DNA of 64,000 nt from Aldehydirespirator sp965219165 (lineage in GTDB: Bacteria; Actinomycetota; Acidimicrobiia; Acidimicrobiales; Aldehydirespiratoraceae), in contig CBDCMW010000002.1 in assembly GCA_965219165.1 (NCBI GenBank), positions 1,488,001-1,552,000 on the forward strand. Reading direction: 5' to 3'. This document shows, piece after piece, positions 42,083 to 50,442 of the stretch. A program made the translations under genes and the position numbers. Under the pieces are notes generated by a model. It had not been told where the DNA came from. It saw nothing but the letters and a program-made list of their open reading frames with translations, and did not search any database. How positions within the stretch are numbered: position 1 is the first letter of the stretch; each line of letters opens with the position of its first letter.

Positions 42083-42561
42083 CTGAGAGCGTCTTCGCCA
42101 CCCCCGACGACGGGCGCATGACTCGAGACGTGGTGCATCACCGAGGCGCGGTGGCGGTGGTGGCGGTGGACGGCGACGAGGTCGTGCTGTTGCGGCAGTA
42201 CCGCAGCCCGGTGGAGGACGAGTTGCTCGAGATCCCGGCCGGCACGCGGGACGTCGGCGGAGAGGAACCCGCGGGCACGGCCCGCCGGGAGCTTGCCGAG
42301 GAGGCCGGGCTGGCCTGCGAGTCGTTGGAGGAGCTGGGGACGTTCTTCAACTCGCCGGGCTTCTGCGACGAGCTGTCCCACCTGTTCCTGGCTACCGGCC
42401 TGCGACCTGTGCCCCGCCAGCCCGACGGGGCCGAGGAGGAGTGGATGACGATCGAACGCGTCAGCTTGGGGGAGGCCGCGGCGATGATTGATCGGGGCGA
42501 CATCCGAGACGCGAAGACCATCATCGGTTTGCTACTTGTGTTGCGCCGGCTGGGACGGTGA
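42073..42561 (+). CDS. Nudix hydrolase (ADP-ribose pyrophosphatase type)
   Basis: A Nudix-fold pyrophosphatase, probably hydrolysing ADP-ribose. The Nudix box is GGEEPAGTARRELAEEAGL, nearly canonical. VVHHRGAVAVVAVDGDEVVLLRQYRSPVEDELLEIPAG is the usual ADPRase start. From GTG 42073 it has 162 aa. The family's normal N-terminus (FRKVSEREIHAGRVV) is encoded just upstream in the same frame, but no ATG, GTG or TTG precedes it before a stop in pyrG; that frame is instead filled by the 45-bp repeat. The real start is therefore uncertain. Confidence 0.85.
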   Translation: MRLTESVFATPDDGRMTRDVVHHRGAVAVVAVDGDEVVLLRQYRSPVEDELLEIPAGTRDVGGEEPAGTARRELAEEAGLACESLEELGTFFNSPGFCDELSHLFLATGLRPVPRQPDGAEEEWMTIERVSLGEAAAMIDRGDIRDAKTIIGLLLVLRRLGR

Positions 42562-42606
42562 TTGTGTGACCGGTGTCGTGCCGCTCGCGCTGGGACGGCT
42601 GGGACG

Positions 42607-43566
42607 ATGAGTTCGGCGGCCTCGTCGCTGGCGCCGTCAACCGAGGCCGAGGCTGGGCTGGACGTCAGGGCCGAGGAGTTCCTGGCCTGGCTCGGCGTGG
42701 AGCGGGGCCGGTCCCCCCGCACCGTGGAGGCCTACCGGCGGGACTTGCTGCGCTACCGGGGCCATCTCGCCGCCAGAGGGCGCAGCCTCGACGACGCTGC
42801 GGACACCGATGTGGTGGCATTCGTCCGCGCCCTGCAGCGCGACGGCCTGGCCGCGGCCTCGGTCACCCGGATGCTCGTGTCGGTCCGGGGGTTGCACCGG
42901 TTCCTCGTGGCCGAGGGCCACCGGGCCGACGACCCTACCGCCGACGTGGAGATCCCGAGCGTGCCCCGGGGCCTCCCCAAGGCTCTGTCGGCCACTCAGG
43001 TCGCCTCGCTTATGGATGTCGTCGTCGGTGATGATCCGCCGGCCCGGCGCGACCGGGCCGTGCTGGAGCTGCTCTACGGCACGGGGTGCCGGATCTCGGA
43101 GGCTGGGTCGCTGTCGCTTCCCGACGTGGACCTCAACGACGGCCTGGCTCGCGTGACCGGCAAGGGCGCCAAGGAGCGGATCGTCCCGCTGGGTCGATGC
43201 GCCGCGGAGGCGCTGGAGCGGTGGTTGGCACCGGAGGGCCGCGGCGCCCTGGAGCCGGAGCGCTGGGCCCGCCGCGGCGACGCTGAGGCGGTGTTCCTGA
43301 ACCTGCGGGGCGGGCGTCTCAGCCGTCAGGGGCTGTGGCTGGTCGTGCGCCGCCGCGGCGAAGCGGCCGGGATTGCGTCGTTGCTCACGCCCCACGTGCT
43401 GCGCCACTCCTGCGCCACCCACATGCTCGACGGCGGCGCCGACATACGCATAGTGCAGGAGATGCTCGGCCACGCCTCGATCTCCACCACCCAGATATAC
43501 ACCAGGGTGTCGACGGAGCGCCTGAGGGCGGTCTACCGGGCCGCCCACCCACGCGCCGCTGCCTGA
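42607..43566 (+). CDS. xerD: Tyrosine recombinase XerD
   Basis: Chromosome-dimer resolvase subunit. The N-terminal SAM-like domain (about residues 17-105) precedes a catalytic domain holding Arg in GTGCRISEA, Lys in GKGAKER, His-x-x-Arg in HVLRHSCATH, His in LGHASISTTQ and the Tyr nucleophile in IYTRV. 319 aa. Its ATG overlaps a second copy of GCTGGGACGRTGA, the 3' end of the Nudix gene. The order recN-pyrG-Nudix-xerD-scpA is common in actinobacteria. The next gene is not recognised. Confidence 0.93.
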   Translation: MSSAASSLAPSTEAEAGLDVRAEEFLAWLGVERGRSPRTVEAYRRDLLRYRGHLAARGRSLDDAADTDVVAFVRALQRDGLAAASVTRMLVSVRGLHRFLVAEGHRADDPTADVEIPSVPRGLPKALSATQVASLMDVVVGDDPPARRDRAVLELLYGTGCRISEAGSLSLPDVDLNDGLARVTGKGAKERIVPLGRCAAEALERWLAPEGRGALEPERWARRGDAEAVFLNLRGGRLSRQGLWLVVRRRGEAAGIASLLTPHVLRHSCATHMLDGGADIRIVQEMLGHASISTTQIYTRVSTERLRAVYRAAHPRAAA

Positions 43567-43612
43567 GCGCCGCCGCGAGGCTCGCGGTCTGGCTGTCGCT
43601 ATGCTTGCTCTT

Positions 43613-43678
43613 CCGCTATACGCTATACACCGAGATACCTGCATTCTGCACTATTTGTAATAATACTCGTTATAGCGG
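43613..43678. promoter_or_regulatory. AT-rich island with 8-bp inverted repeat after xerD
   Basis: CCGCTATA (43613-43620) and TATAGCGG (43671-43678) face each other across 50 AT-rich bases that also hold a direct CGCTATA repeat and TAATAAT. It probably contains the promoter of the next gene. It does not match a dif consensus. Confidence 0.4.
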
Positions 43679-43725
43679 GGCGGTCGGAGCGTCCGTGAGC
43701 CAATTTGTGTCTGGAGGAGATTCCT

Positions 43726-44352
43726 GTGGTCCCACTGTTGGGTGAACCCAGCGACAGCGGCGTCAGGGGTCACCCCGAGCGGCGTCCTCCACGGTCAGCC
43801 ATGATCACCTACTCCGAATTGGAGCGCCTCGCGTCCGCGGGCGGATACGAGGCTCGGGGGCGCGACATCAGCCGCATCACGGTGGCCGGTGTGCATCAGG
43901 TCTATGCCGGTTTGACGAGAAGCGGGGGCGACGACGTGCAGCGAGCCATCTCCGCGGTGTCGAGGCTGCGCCGCTGGCTCATCCACGGCGACGGCACACC
44001 GCCCCCGGTTCGCGGCGCGGGCTTCGTGCACAGCAACCGGGAAGTCTGGATGGCCTACACGGTGTATGAGCGCCCCGCGCTGGTACGCGGCAATAGCAAG
44101 ACGCTCGGCGAGTTGAGGAGCTACCTCGCGATGGCCGTCAACCCCGACTACGACGGGTCGTTGCGCGCCCCGACCGATCCCCCGGTCGGTGTGGAAGCGA
44201 TCGACGGCAAGGTCGTGCTGCGGTCGAAGCTCGGCCACGTTCCGCTCGACCTGCAGGGCGCGCAGCATGTCGAGCGTTGGCTCTCGGTCACCATGCGCCC
44301 CAAGGACAAGCGCGGCGTGCTCTGCCTTCCGGGCTCGTGGGCGGGCGGCTAA
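43726..44352 (+). CDS. Hypothetical protein, 208 aa
   Basis: I do not recognise a family. After a Pro/Arg-rich N-terminus the protein reads MITYSELERLASAGGYEARGRDISRITVAGVHQVYAGLTRSG and is mostly soluble, with a late VLRSKLGHVPLDLQGAQHVERWLSV. It has no membrane span or cysteine motif. GTG 43726 was chosen because GGAGGAG (43713-43719) precedes it by six bases. Three features set it apart: it has an AT-rich upstream region, sits between xerD and amtB, and has no parallel in the conserved gene order. Confidence 0.6.
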   Translation: MVPLLGEPSDSGVRGHPERRPPRSAMITYSELERLASAGGYEARGRDISRITVAGVHQVYAGLTRSGGDDVQRAISAVSRLRRWLIHGDGTPPPVRGAGFVHSNREVWMAYTVYERPALVRGNSKTLGELRSYLAMAVNPDYDGSLRAPTDPPVGVEAIDGKVVLRSKLGHVPLDLQGAQHVERWLSVTMRPKDKRGVLCLPGSWAGG

Positions 44353-44376
44353 CCCGGCCCTGTCGCGACCCCGCCG

Positions 44377-45771
44377 CTAGACATCGTCGAAGTCGTCGGG
44401 CATCAGCACGAACTCGGGGAGCGACTCGATGCCGAGCTCGCCCACGTCCTGACCGACCTCCTCGATCTCCCTCGACACTCGCACGCCCATGATCAGGTCC
44501 AGGGCCTTCCACACGACGAGCGACGAGACGAACGCGAAGACTCCGATCGACACCACGCCCACGGCCTGGGTGTTGAGATCGGCGCCGGCTGCGATGCTGG
44601 CCGCCAGCGTCCCCCAGATGCCGCCCACCAGATGCACGGGAACCGCGCCGACCACATCGTCGATCTTGACCTTCTCCAGAAGCCAGGTCGCCAGAGGGGA
44701 GAGCAGGCCGCCGACCGCCCCGATGGCGAGCGCCAGCCGGTGGTCGGTGATGTCGGGGCCGGCCGTGATCGAGACCAGCCCGGCGAGGCCTCCGTTGAGT
44801 ACGGCACCGAAGTCCATACGGCCGAAGATCGGGCGGGCGACTATGACAGCAACGATCAAGCCCGCGGCCCCGGCCAGGTTGGTGTTGACAAGGACGCCGC
44901 TCATGGCCGTCGCGTCGAGGGCGCTCCCCAGGGCCAGCTGCGAGCCGCCGTTGAAGCCGAACCATCCGAACCAAAGGATCAGCACCCCCAGGGTGACCAG
45001 CATCACGTTCGAGGGAGGAGTGCTCTTCACGGTGCCGTTGCGGCGGAACTTGCCGAGGCGAGGGCCGATGATGATCACGCCGGCCAGAGCGGCCCAGCCT
45101 CCTGTGCTGTGGACGACAGTGGAGCCCGCGAAGTCCTGGAAGCCCATCTTGGCGAGCCAGCCGCCGCCCCAGGCCCACGCGCCCACGACCGGGTAGATCA
45201 GCCCGGTCAGTATCAGCGTGAACGCGAAGAACGCCCAGAGCTTCACCCTCTCCGCAATGGCGCCGGAGACTATCGAGGCGCAGGTCGCCACGAACACCAT
45301 CTGGTAGAACCAGAACGACATGCTGGACCGCCCGTTCTGGATCACGGCGGCAACCGCTGCATCGGATCCGTCGAGCATCGCCATCTCCGCGTCTGACGGC
45401 CCGTGGAAGAGCCGGAACGTTCCGAGTGCCCCGCCGTCGACGTCGAGGTGCATCAGGTTGTAGCCGACCACGAAGTAGGCGATGCCCGCGATCGAGTAGA
45501 GGCCGACGTTCTTGAGGCAGATCATCGAGGCGTTCTTGGTGCGGACCGAGCCGGACTCGAGCATCGTGAACCCCGCGCCCATCCACATCACCAGCGCACC
45601 CCACACCAACAACGCGAAGGTGTTGAGAATGAACTGCGTCTCTTCGCTGACCCCGACCCGGGCGGTGTCGGTCTGGGCCGCATGGGCGACCGCAGGCACC
45701 GCGACCAACATTGCAAGGGCCAGGAGCGCGATGCTCGCAGGTCCGAGGGTCTTTCTGGCTCCTCCAGGCAT
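44377..45771 (-). CDS. amtB: Ammonium transporter (AmtB)
   Basis: A 464-aa ammonium channel with a cleavable signal peptide (residues 1 to about 32), eleven or so spans, and the signatures VMWMGAGFTMLESGSVRTKN, DFAGSTVVHSTGG and the C-terminal region LDLIMGVRVSREIEE that contacts PII. ATG 45771 is preceded by AAGGAG at the ideal distance; the upstream ATG lacks this. No glnK is adjacent. The sequences of its two ends recur almost unchanged in the deleted copy at 33.7 kb. Confidence 0.95.
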   Translation of the reverse strand: MPGGARKTLGPASIALLALAMLVAVPAVAHAAQTDTARVGVSEETQFILNTFALLVWGALVMWMGAGFTMLESGSVRTKNASMICLKNVGLYSIAGIAYFVVGYNLMHLDVDGGALGTFRLFHGPSDAEMAMLDGSDAAVAAVIQNGRSSMSFWFYQMVFVATCASIVSGAIAERVKLWAFFAFTLILTGLIYPVVGAWAWGGGWLAKMGFQDFAGSTVVHSTGGWAALAGVIIIGPRLGKFRRNGTVKSTPPSNVMLVTLGVLILWFGWFGFNGGSQLALGSALDATAMSGVLVNTNLAGAAGLIVAVIVARPIFGRMDFGAVLNGGLAGLVSITAGPDITDHRLALAIGAVGGLLSPLATWLLEKVKIDDVVGAVPVHLVGGIWGTLAASIAAGADLNTQAVGVVSIGVFAFVSSLVVWKALDLIMGVRVSREIEEVGQDVGELGIESLPEFVLMPDDFDDV

Positions 45772-45902
45772 GAGTGAGCTCCTTGTGCAAGACAGAACAG
45801 ATAACAAAGTGTTCAAGACGGGCGGGAGACCCGAACGATAGCAATCACCGACCGGGTCGCGTCAAGCCTCGCGCCTTCGGTGCTCCCACCCCGGGCCAGG
45901 CG

Positions 45903-46883
45903 CTAGGGCGGGAGCAGTCCGATGTTCGTACGGGCCCGATCGAGCGTGACCGCCGCGATGGCCCGGGCCTTGTCGGCGCCGATCTGCAGCAGCCGAGCCG
46001 TCTCCGCCGGGTCGGCCTCGAGCTCGGCGAATCGGGTCTGGACCGGACGCAGCAGTTCGACCACCGCGTCGGCCGTGTCCGCTTTGAGCGGCCCGTACAT
46101 CGAGTAGGCCTCGGCGACTTCCTCGGGTGTGCGGCCGGTGGACGCCCCCAGTATCGACAGCAGGTTCGACACTCCGGGCTTGGCCTCGACGTCGTATCGG
46201 ACCTCGGCGTCGCTGTCGGTGACCGCGGCCTTGATCTTGCGGGCGATGACCGACGGGTCGTCGAGAAGGTCGACGGTACCGCGCGGCGACTCCAGCGACT
46301 TCGACATCTTGTCGGTGGGGCTTTGAAGGTCCATGACCCTGGCTCCGGCCGCCGGGACCACCGCGGCGGGCAGCTTGAAGGTGGGTCCGTAGCGGGAGTT
46401 GAACCGCTCGGCGATGTCGCGGGTGAGCTCTATGTGCTGGCGCTGATCGGCGCCCACCGGCACCTCGTCGGCGTCGTACAGCAAGATGTCGGCCGCCTGG
46501 AGCGCGGGGTACGTGAACAGCCCGGCCGAGATGAACTCCTGCTGGCCCGACTTGTCCTTGAACTGGGTCATCCGGCTCAGCTCCCCGAAAGACACCGTGC
46601 ACTCCAGCAGCCATGCGCACTCGGTGTGCTCGCGCACGTGGCTCTGCACGAAGATCGTGCACACCTCCGCGTCGAGTCCCGCGGCCATCAGCATCTGCGA
46701 CATCCGAAGCGTCGCCCTCCCCAGCTCCCCCGGCTTCTGGGGAACGGTGACGGCGTGCAGGTCCACAACGGGATGGAAGGCGTCGGCGGTGTGCTGGATC
46801 CTGGCCCAGTTGCGGATCGCCCCCAGGTAGTTTCCGAGGTGCAGGTCGCCGCTGGGCTGGATACCGGACAGGACCCTGGTCAT
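45903..46883 (-). CDS. trpS: Tryptophanyl-tRNA synthetase
   Basis: Class I synthetase that charges tRNA-Trp. The HIGH-equivalent is SGDLHLGNY near the N-terminus and KMSKS lies within QSPTDKMSKSLESPRG. The tryptophan-site region LFTYPALQAADILLYDADEVPVGADQ is intact. 326 aa. ATG 46883 follows a TACGCT hexamer by 8 bases, and the divergent scpA has its own, so both seem leaderless. Confidence 0.96.
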   Translation of the reverse strand: MTRVLSGIQPSGDLHLGNYLGAIRNWARIQHTADAFHPVVDLHAVTVPQKPGELGRATLRMSQMLMAAGLDAEVCTIFVQSHVREHTECAWLLECTVSFGELSRMTQFKDKSGQQEFISAGLFTYPALQAADILLYDADEVPVGADQRQHIELTRDIAERFNSRYGPTFKLPAAVVPAAGARVMDLQSPTDKMSKSLESPRGTVDLLDDPSVIARKIKAAVTDSDAEVRYDVEAKPGVSNLLSILGASTGRTPEEVAEAYSMYGPLKADTADAVVELLRPVQTRFAELEADPAETARLLQIGADKARAIAAVTLDRARTNIGLLPP

Positions 46884-46891
46884 GGCCCGCC

Positions 46892-46909
46892 AGCGTACGC
46901 GGGTAGTGT
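46892..46909. promoter_or_regulatory. Divergent -10 elements of trpS and scpA
   Basis: TACGCT on the minus strand (46897-46892) is 8 bases before the trpS ATG. TAGTGT on the plus strand (46904-46909) is 8 bases before the scpA ATG at 46918. The whole gap is 34 bases. Confidence 0.45.
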
Positions 46910-46917
46910 CGCATCCG

Positions 46918-47706
46918 ATGGCCTACCAGGTGTCTACGCCCGCTTACAGCGGTCCGTTCGAGCTGCTGCTGCCGCTCATCCTGCGCGAGCAGGTGGAGAT
47001 CTACGACATTCCCATCGCCCGCATCACCGACGCGTTCCTGGTCGAGATCGAGCGAATGTCCGAGTGCGATCTGGAGGTGGTCACCGAGTTCCTGCTCATA
47101 GCAGCGACCCTGGTCGAGATGAAGATCAAGCGCCTGTTGCCCACCGAGGCTGCCGTGGACCTCGACGACGAGCTGGAGGCGTTCTCGGAGCGGGACCTGC
47201 TGTTGGCCCGCCTCCTGGAGTGCAGCACGTTCCGGGACGCGTCGCAGAGGCTGCGCCAGTTGATCGAGATAGCGGATCGCAGCCGCCCGCGCCGCTTGGG
47301 CATCACCGAGGAGCGCTGGCTCGACCTCGCTCCGGCCATCCTGGAGGGAGTGTCGCCTTCCGAGGTCCGCGCCGCCTACCTGCGAGCCGCGGCTCCCCGG
47401 GTCGTGCCGCGGGTGGACACAACCCACATCACGCCGATCTCGTTGACCGTGGGCGACGCTGTGGCCGAGCTGATAGAGGAGCTGACGAGGGCGAGGCGCG
47501 TCACGTTCCGGCGTCTCACTGCCGGCATCTGCGACCGTCTCGGACTGGTCGTCCGCTTCCTCGCCGTGCTCGAACTGGTCAAGCAGGGACTGGCCGACGT
47601 CGAGCAGGCGACCACGTTCGGAGACATCGTCGTCCTGTGGACCGGCGGTGACGATACCGACGTCCGCGAGGCGGCCATGGCCGGCGCGGACGTCTACGAC
47701 GGCTGA
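46918..47706 (+). CDS. scpA: Segregation and condensation protein ScpA
   Basis: The kleisin subunit that bridges the SMC heads in chromosome condensation. YSGPFELLLPLILREQVEIYDIPIARITDAFL is the classic ScpA N-terminus. The C-terminal winged-helix part (RVTFRRLTAGICDRLGLVVRFLAVLELVKQG, then QATTFGDIVV) matches kleisins. 262 aa. ATG 46918 chosen on the leaderless promoter spacing; the longer frame upstream runs through trpS antisense. scpB begins 14 bases after its stop. Confidence 0.93.
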   Translation: MAYQVSTPAYSGPFELLLPLILREQVEIYDIPIARITDAFLVEIERMSECDLEVVTEFLLIAATLVEMKIKRLLPTEAAVDLDDELEAFSERDLLLARLLECSTFRDASQRLRQLIEIADRSRPRRLGITEERWLDLAPAILEGVSPSEVRAAYLRAAAPRVVPRVDTTHITPISLTVGDAVAELIEELTRARRVTFRRLTAGICDRLGLVVRFLAVLELVKQGLADVEQATTFGDIVVLWTGGDDTDVREAAMAGADVYDG

Positions 47707-47720
47707 GGGGCTGTGCGCCG

Positions 47721-48356
47721 ATGAGCACCCCCGCGGACCACGCATCGGTGCCTGACGCGCCGATTGCGGCGGCACTCGAAGCCGTGCTGCTGCTGGCCGA
47801 GGAGCCGCTGCCACCGCAGGTGCTGGCCTCCGTGGTCCAGACGTCGACCGATCGGGTGCGCGCCGTCTGCGATGCGCTCGCCGCCGAGTATGAGTCGCAG
47901 GGCCGAGGGTTCGTGCTGTCCCGCGTGGCAGGCGGCTACCGCTACCAGACGGCGCCGGACCAGGACGTCTACGTGGAGCGGTTCGTGCGCGAGGGCCACG
48001 GCGCCCGGCTCTCGGCCGCGGCGCTCGAGACGCTGGCCGTCGTGGCGTACAAGCAGCCGGTGTCGCGCCACCAGGTTGCCGAGATTCGAGGGGTGAACGT
48101 CGAGGGCGTATTGCGGACGCTGAGGCGTCGCGGCTACATAGACGAGTTCGCCCGGGCGCCCGGACCGGGCCAGGCAGTGCTGTACGGAACTACGCCCCAG
48201 TTCCTCGAGCACCTCGGTCTCGACTCGCTCGACGAGCTACCCCCGCTCACAGAGTTCGTCCCCGACCCGGACGCGGTGGAGGCCATGGAGCGCCGACTGA
48301 GGGTGGTGCCGCCCGACGGGCCGGACCCGGACGGCCCCGCCGGCAGCGACCAGTGA
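47721..48356 (+). CDS. scpB: Segregation and condensation protein ScpB
   Basis: Winged-helix partner of ScpA in the SMC complex. ALEAVLLLAEEPLPPQVLASVV and SRVAGGYRYQT belong to the first wing. LSAAALETLAVVAYKQPVSRHQVAEIRGV and LRRRGYIDE are the hallmark second wing. TPQFLEHLGLDSLDELPPL ends the domain, followed by an acidic proline-rich tail. 211 aa. Operon with scpA upstream and rluB downstream. Confidence 0.94.
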   Translation: MSTPADHASVPDAPIAAALEAVLLLAEEPLPPQVLASVVQTSTDRVRAVCDALAAEYESQGRGFVLSRVAGGYRYQTAPDQDVYVERFVREGHGARLSAAALETLAVVAYKQPVSRHQVAEIRGVNVEGVLRTLRRRGYIDEFARAPGPGQAVLYGTTPQFLEHLGLDSLDELPPLTEFVPDPDAVEAMERRLRVVPPDGPDPDGPAGSDQ

Positions 48357-48420
48357 CACCTGCAAGCCGGTGGCTCTACGCCAGCGGGCCCCCGGTCGCG
48401 CCTGCGTCGGGGACGCGCTG

Positions 48421-49317
48421 ATGACGGCCACCGAAGGCGAGCGCCTTCAGAAGGTTCTGGCCCGGTGCGGGATCGGGAGTCGACGAGCCTGCGAGTCGCT
48501 GATCTCGGATGGACGGGTACGGGTCGACGGCGCCATCGCACAACTCGGCGCCCGCATCGATGCGATCCGGGCGGTGGTGGAGGTCGACGGGGTGGTCGTG
48601 GGAGTGCGGCCCGACCTGGTCCACTACCTCCTCAACAAGCCCTCCGGCATTGTGACCACCGCCGACGACCCGCAGGGACGGCCCACTGTCATCGGCCTCG
48701 TACCGGCCGAGCCGCGCGTCTTTCCGGTCGGGCGCCTCGATCTGATGACCGAAGGCTTGTTGATTCTCACCAACGACGGCGATCTCGCCCACCGGCTCAC
48801 CCACCCTTCCTTCGGCATCGAGAAGGAGTACCTGGCCCACGTGTCGGGGTCGCTCAGGCCCGCGGCGGTCCGGGCCCTGCGCCAAGGAGTGGTGCTCGAC
48901 GACGGTCCGACCGCTCCCGCCAAGGTGGCTCTGGTCGCGCCCGACGTGCTGCGCATCACCGTCCACGAGGGCCGCAACCGGCTGGTTCGCAGGATGTGCG
49001 AGGCGGTGGGGCATCCGGTGCGCCGCCTCGTGCGGACCAGGATCGGTCCTCTGGCCGACCGGCGCTTGGCACCCGGTTGCTGGCGGTCACTGACACCCGC
49101 CGAGACCAGGCTGCTCGAGAAGGCCGCCGCGGACTCGGCCTCTACGGCGCCAGAGGCCGAGCGGATGGGCCGTAGTTCACGAGGACTCCGGAAGGCGGGG
49201 AGCGAGGCCCCAGGGCCCGAGCGGCCCGTGAGCGCGGCGAACAAGAGCGGGAGACACTCCCGAGCGGCCCGTGAGCGCGGCGAACAAGAGCGGGAGACAC
49301 TCCCGAGCGGCCCGTGA
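48421..49317 (+). CDS. rluB: Pseudouridine synthase, RluB/RsuA family, with repeat-derived C-terminal tail
   Basis: Makes pseudouridine in rRNA. An S4 domain (about residues 5-55, GERLQKVLARCGIGSRRACESLI) precedes the catalytic domain with VGRLDLMTEGLLILTNDGDL, which holds the catalytic Asp. EGRNRLVRRMCEAVGHPVRRLVR is the usual late motif. The native fold should end about TPAETRLLEKA. The remaining ~55 residues (for example KSGRHSRAARERGEQERE) are translated from the dispersed repeat. 298 aa, ATG 48421. Confidence 0.93.
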   Translation: MTATEGERLQKVLARCGIGSRRACESLISDGRVRVDGAIAQLGARIDAIRAVVEVDGVVVGVRPDLVHYLLNKPSGIVTTADDPQGRPTVIGLVPAEPRVFPVGRLDLMTEGLLILTNDGDLAHRLTHPSFGIEKEYLAHVSGSLRPAAVRALRQGVVLDDGPTAPAKVALVAPDVLRITVHEGRNRLVRRMCEAVGHPVRRLVRTRIGPLADRRLAPGCWRSLTPAETRLLEKAAADSASTAPEAERMGRSSRGLRKAGSEAPGPERPVSAANKSGRHSRAARERGEQERETLPSGP

Positions 49318-49340
49318 GCGCAGCGAACAAGAGCGGGAAT
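49152..49340. repeat. Dispersed repeat, copy B, with 43-bp unit x3, at the rluB 3' end
   Basis: Begins AGAGGCCGAGCGGATGGGC like copy A at 9296. It ends in a 43-base unit (CCCGAGCGGCCCGTGAGCG onward) at 49216, 49259 and 49302, where copy A has only one. The rluB stop codon (49315-49317) lies in the third unit. Confidence 0.88.
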
Positions 49341-49363
49341 CGGAGGCTGGCGGATCGCACCGG

Positions 49364-49369
49364 TAGCAT
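49364..49369 (+). promoter_or_regulatory. -10 element of tyrA (TAGCAT), leaderless
   Basis: TAGCAT lies 8 bases before the tyrA ATG at 49378, immediately after the dispersed repeat. Confidence 0.45.
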
Positions 49370-49377
49370 CGCCGTCC

Positions 49378-50442
49378 ATGGCCGGAACCCGCAGCGCCAT
49401 CATTGCCGGTATGGGCCTGATCGGGGGCTCGGTGGGGATGGCGCTGCGCAGGGCGGGATGGCATGTGACCGGGGTCGAGCCCGATACTGAACGAGCCGAG
49501 GCCGCGGTGGCCGCCGGCGCGGCGGACCGCATCGGCGAGCCTGGGCCGTGCGACCTGGCTGTGGCCGCTACTCCGCCCGCGACGCTGGCCACCGTCGTGC
49601 ACGAGCTTCTCGACGCCGGTGCCGCTGCCGTCACCGACGTGGGCAGCGTGAAGGCGCCTGTGGTCGCAGCCGTGAACGACCCCCGGTTCGTGGGCGGCCA
49701 TCCGATGGCCGGAAGCGAGCAGGACGGCCTGGCTGGAGCCGAACCCGACCTGTTCCGCGACGCGGTCTGGGTGCTGACGCCCACGGCGATCACCGACGAC
49801 GCGGCCCTGGCCGAGGTGCGCGGGATCGTCTCGCAGCTGGGGGCGCAACCGATCGCGCTCGCCCCGGAGCGCCATGACGCGCTGGTGGCGGTCGTGTCGC
49901 ACGTGCCGCACCTCACCGCAGCGGTCCTGATGCGCATCGCCGAAGGGCGCTCGACCGAGCATCGCGCCTTGCTGCGGCTCGCGGCCGGCGGCTTCCGGGA
50001 CATGACCCGGGTGGCCGCGGGCCACCCCGCGATCTGGCCCGAGATCTGCGTCGAGAACCGGGCTGCGATCACCGATGTCCTCGACGAGCTGCTTGACGAG
50101 CTGGTCGAGATGCGCCTGATCGTCTCCGGGGGGGATCGCAAGGAGCTGCTGGCCCGGCTTGAGGCGGCTCGAGACAGCCGGCGGAGCCTGTCGGTCGGAG
50201 CCCCCGAGCCCTCGCGGCTGACCGAGGTCCGGATCGCCATACGCGACCAGAAGGGGGAGTTGGCCCGGATCACCACCCTTGCGGCCGACCACGACGTGAA
50301 CATCTACGACCTCGAGATAGCGCACTCCTCGGAGGGCCCCCGCGGCGTGGTGCTGGCTCTGGTTGACAGCGATGTGGCGGAGCACTTCGTGCGGGCCCTG
50401 ACCGAGGTCGGGTATCGCCCGTCGCTCCACCCGCTCGGATGA
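49378..50442 (+). CDS. tyrA: Prephenate dehydrogenase with C-terminal ACT domain
   Basis: Oxidative decarboxylation of prephenate to 4-hydroxyphenylpyruvate in tyrosine synthesis. NAD-binding GMGLIGGS is at residues 11-18. The active-site region is VGGHPMAGSEQDGLAGAEPDLF and VSHVPHLTAAVLM. A C-terminal ACT domain (about residues 278-350, EVRIAIRDQKGELARITTLAADHDVNIYDLEI) points to feedback control by an amino acid. 354 aa. Its stop overlaps the aroA start (ATGA), so an aromatic-amino-acid operon follows. Confidence 0.93.
   Translation: MAGTRSAIIAGMGLIGGSVGMALRRAGWHVTGVEPDTERAEAAVAAGAADRIGEPGPCDLAVAATPPATLATVVHELLDAGAAAVTDVGSVKAPVVAAVNDPRFVGGHPMAGSEQDGLAGAEPDLFRDAVWVLTPTAITDDAALAEVRGIVSQLGAQPIALAPERHDALVAVVSHVPHLTAAVLMRIAEGRSTEHRALLRLAAGGFRDMTRVAAGHPAIWPEICVENRAAITDVLDELLDELVEMRLIVSGGDRKELLARLEAARDSRRSLSVGAPEPSRLTEVRIAIRDQKGELARITTLAADHDVNIYDLEIAHSSEGPRGVVLALVDSDVAEHFVRALTEVGYRPSLHPLG

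Noticed and set aside
43613..43678. Candidate dif site beside xerD
   Set aside because: No match to the paired XerC/XerD half-site pattern; the palindromic arms are 50 bases apart.
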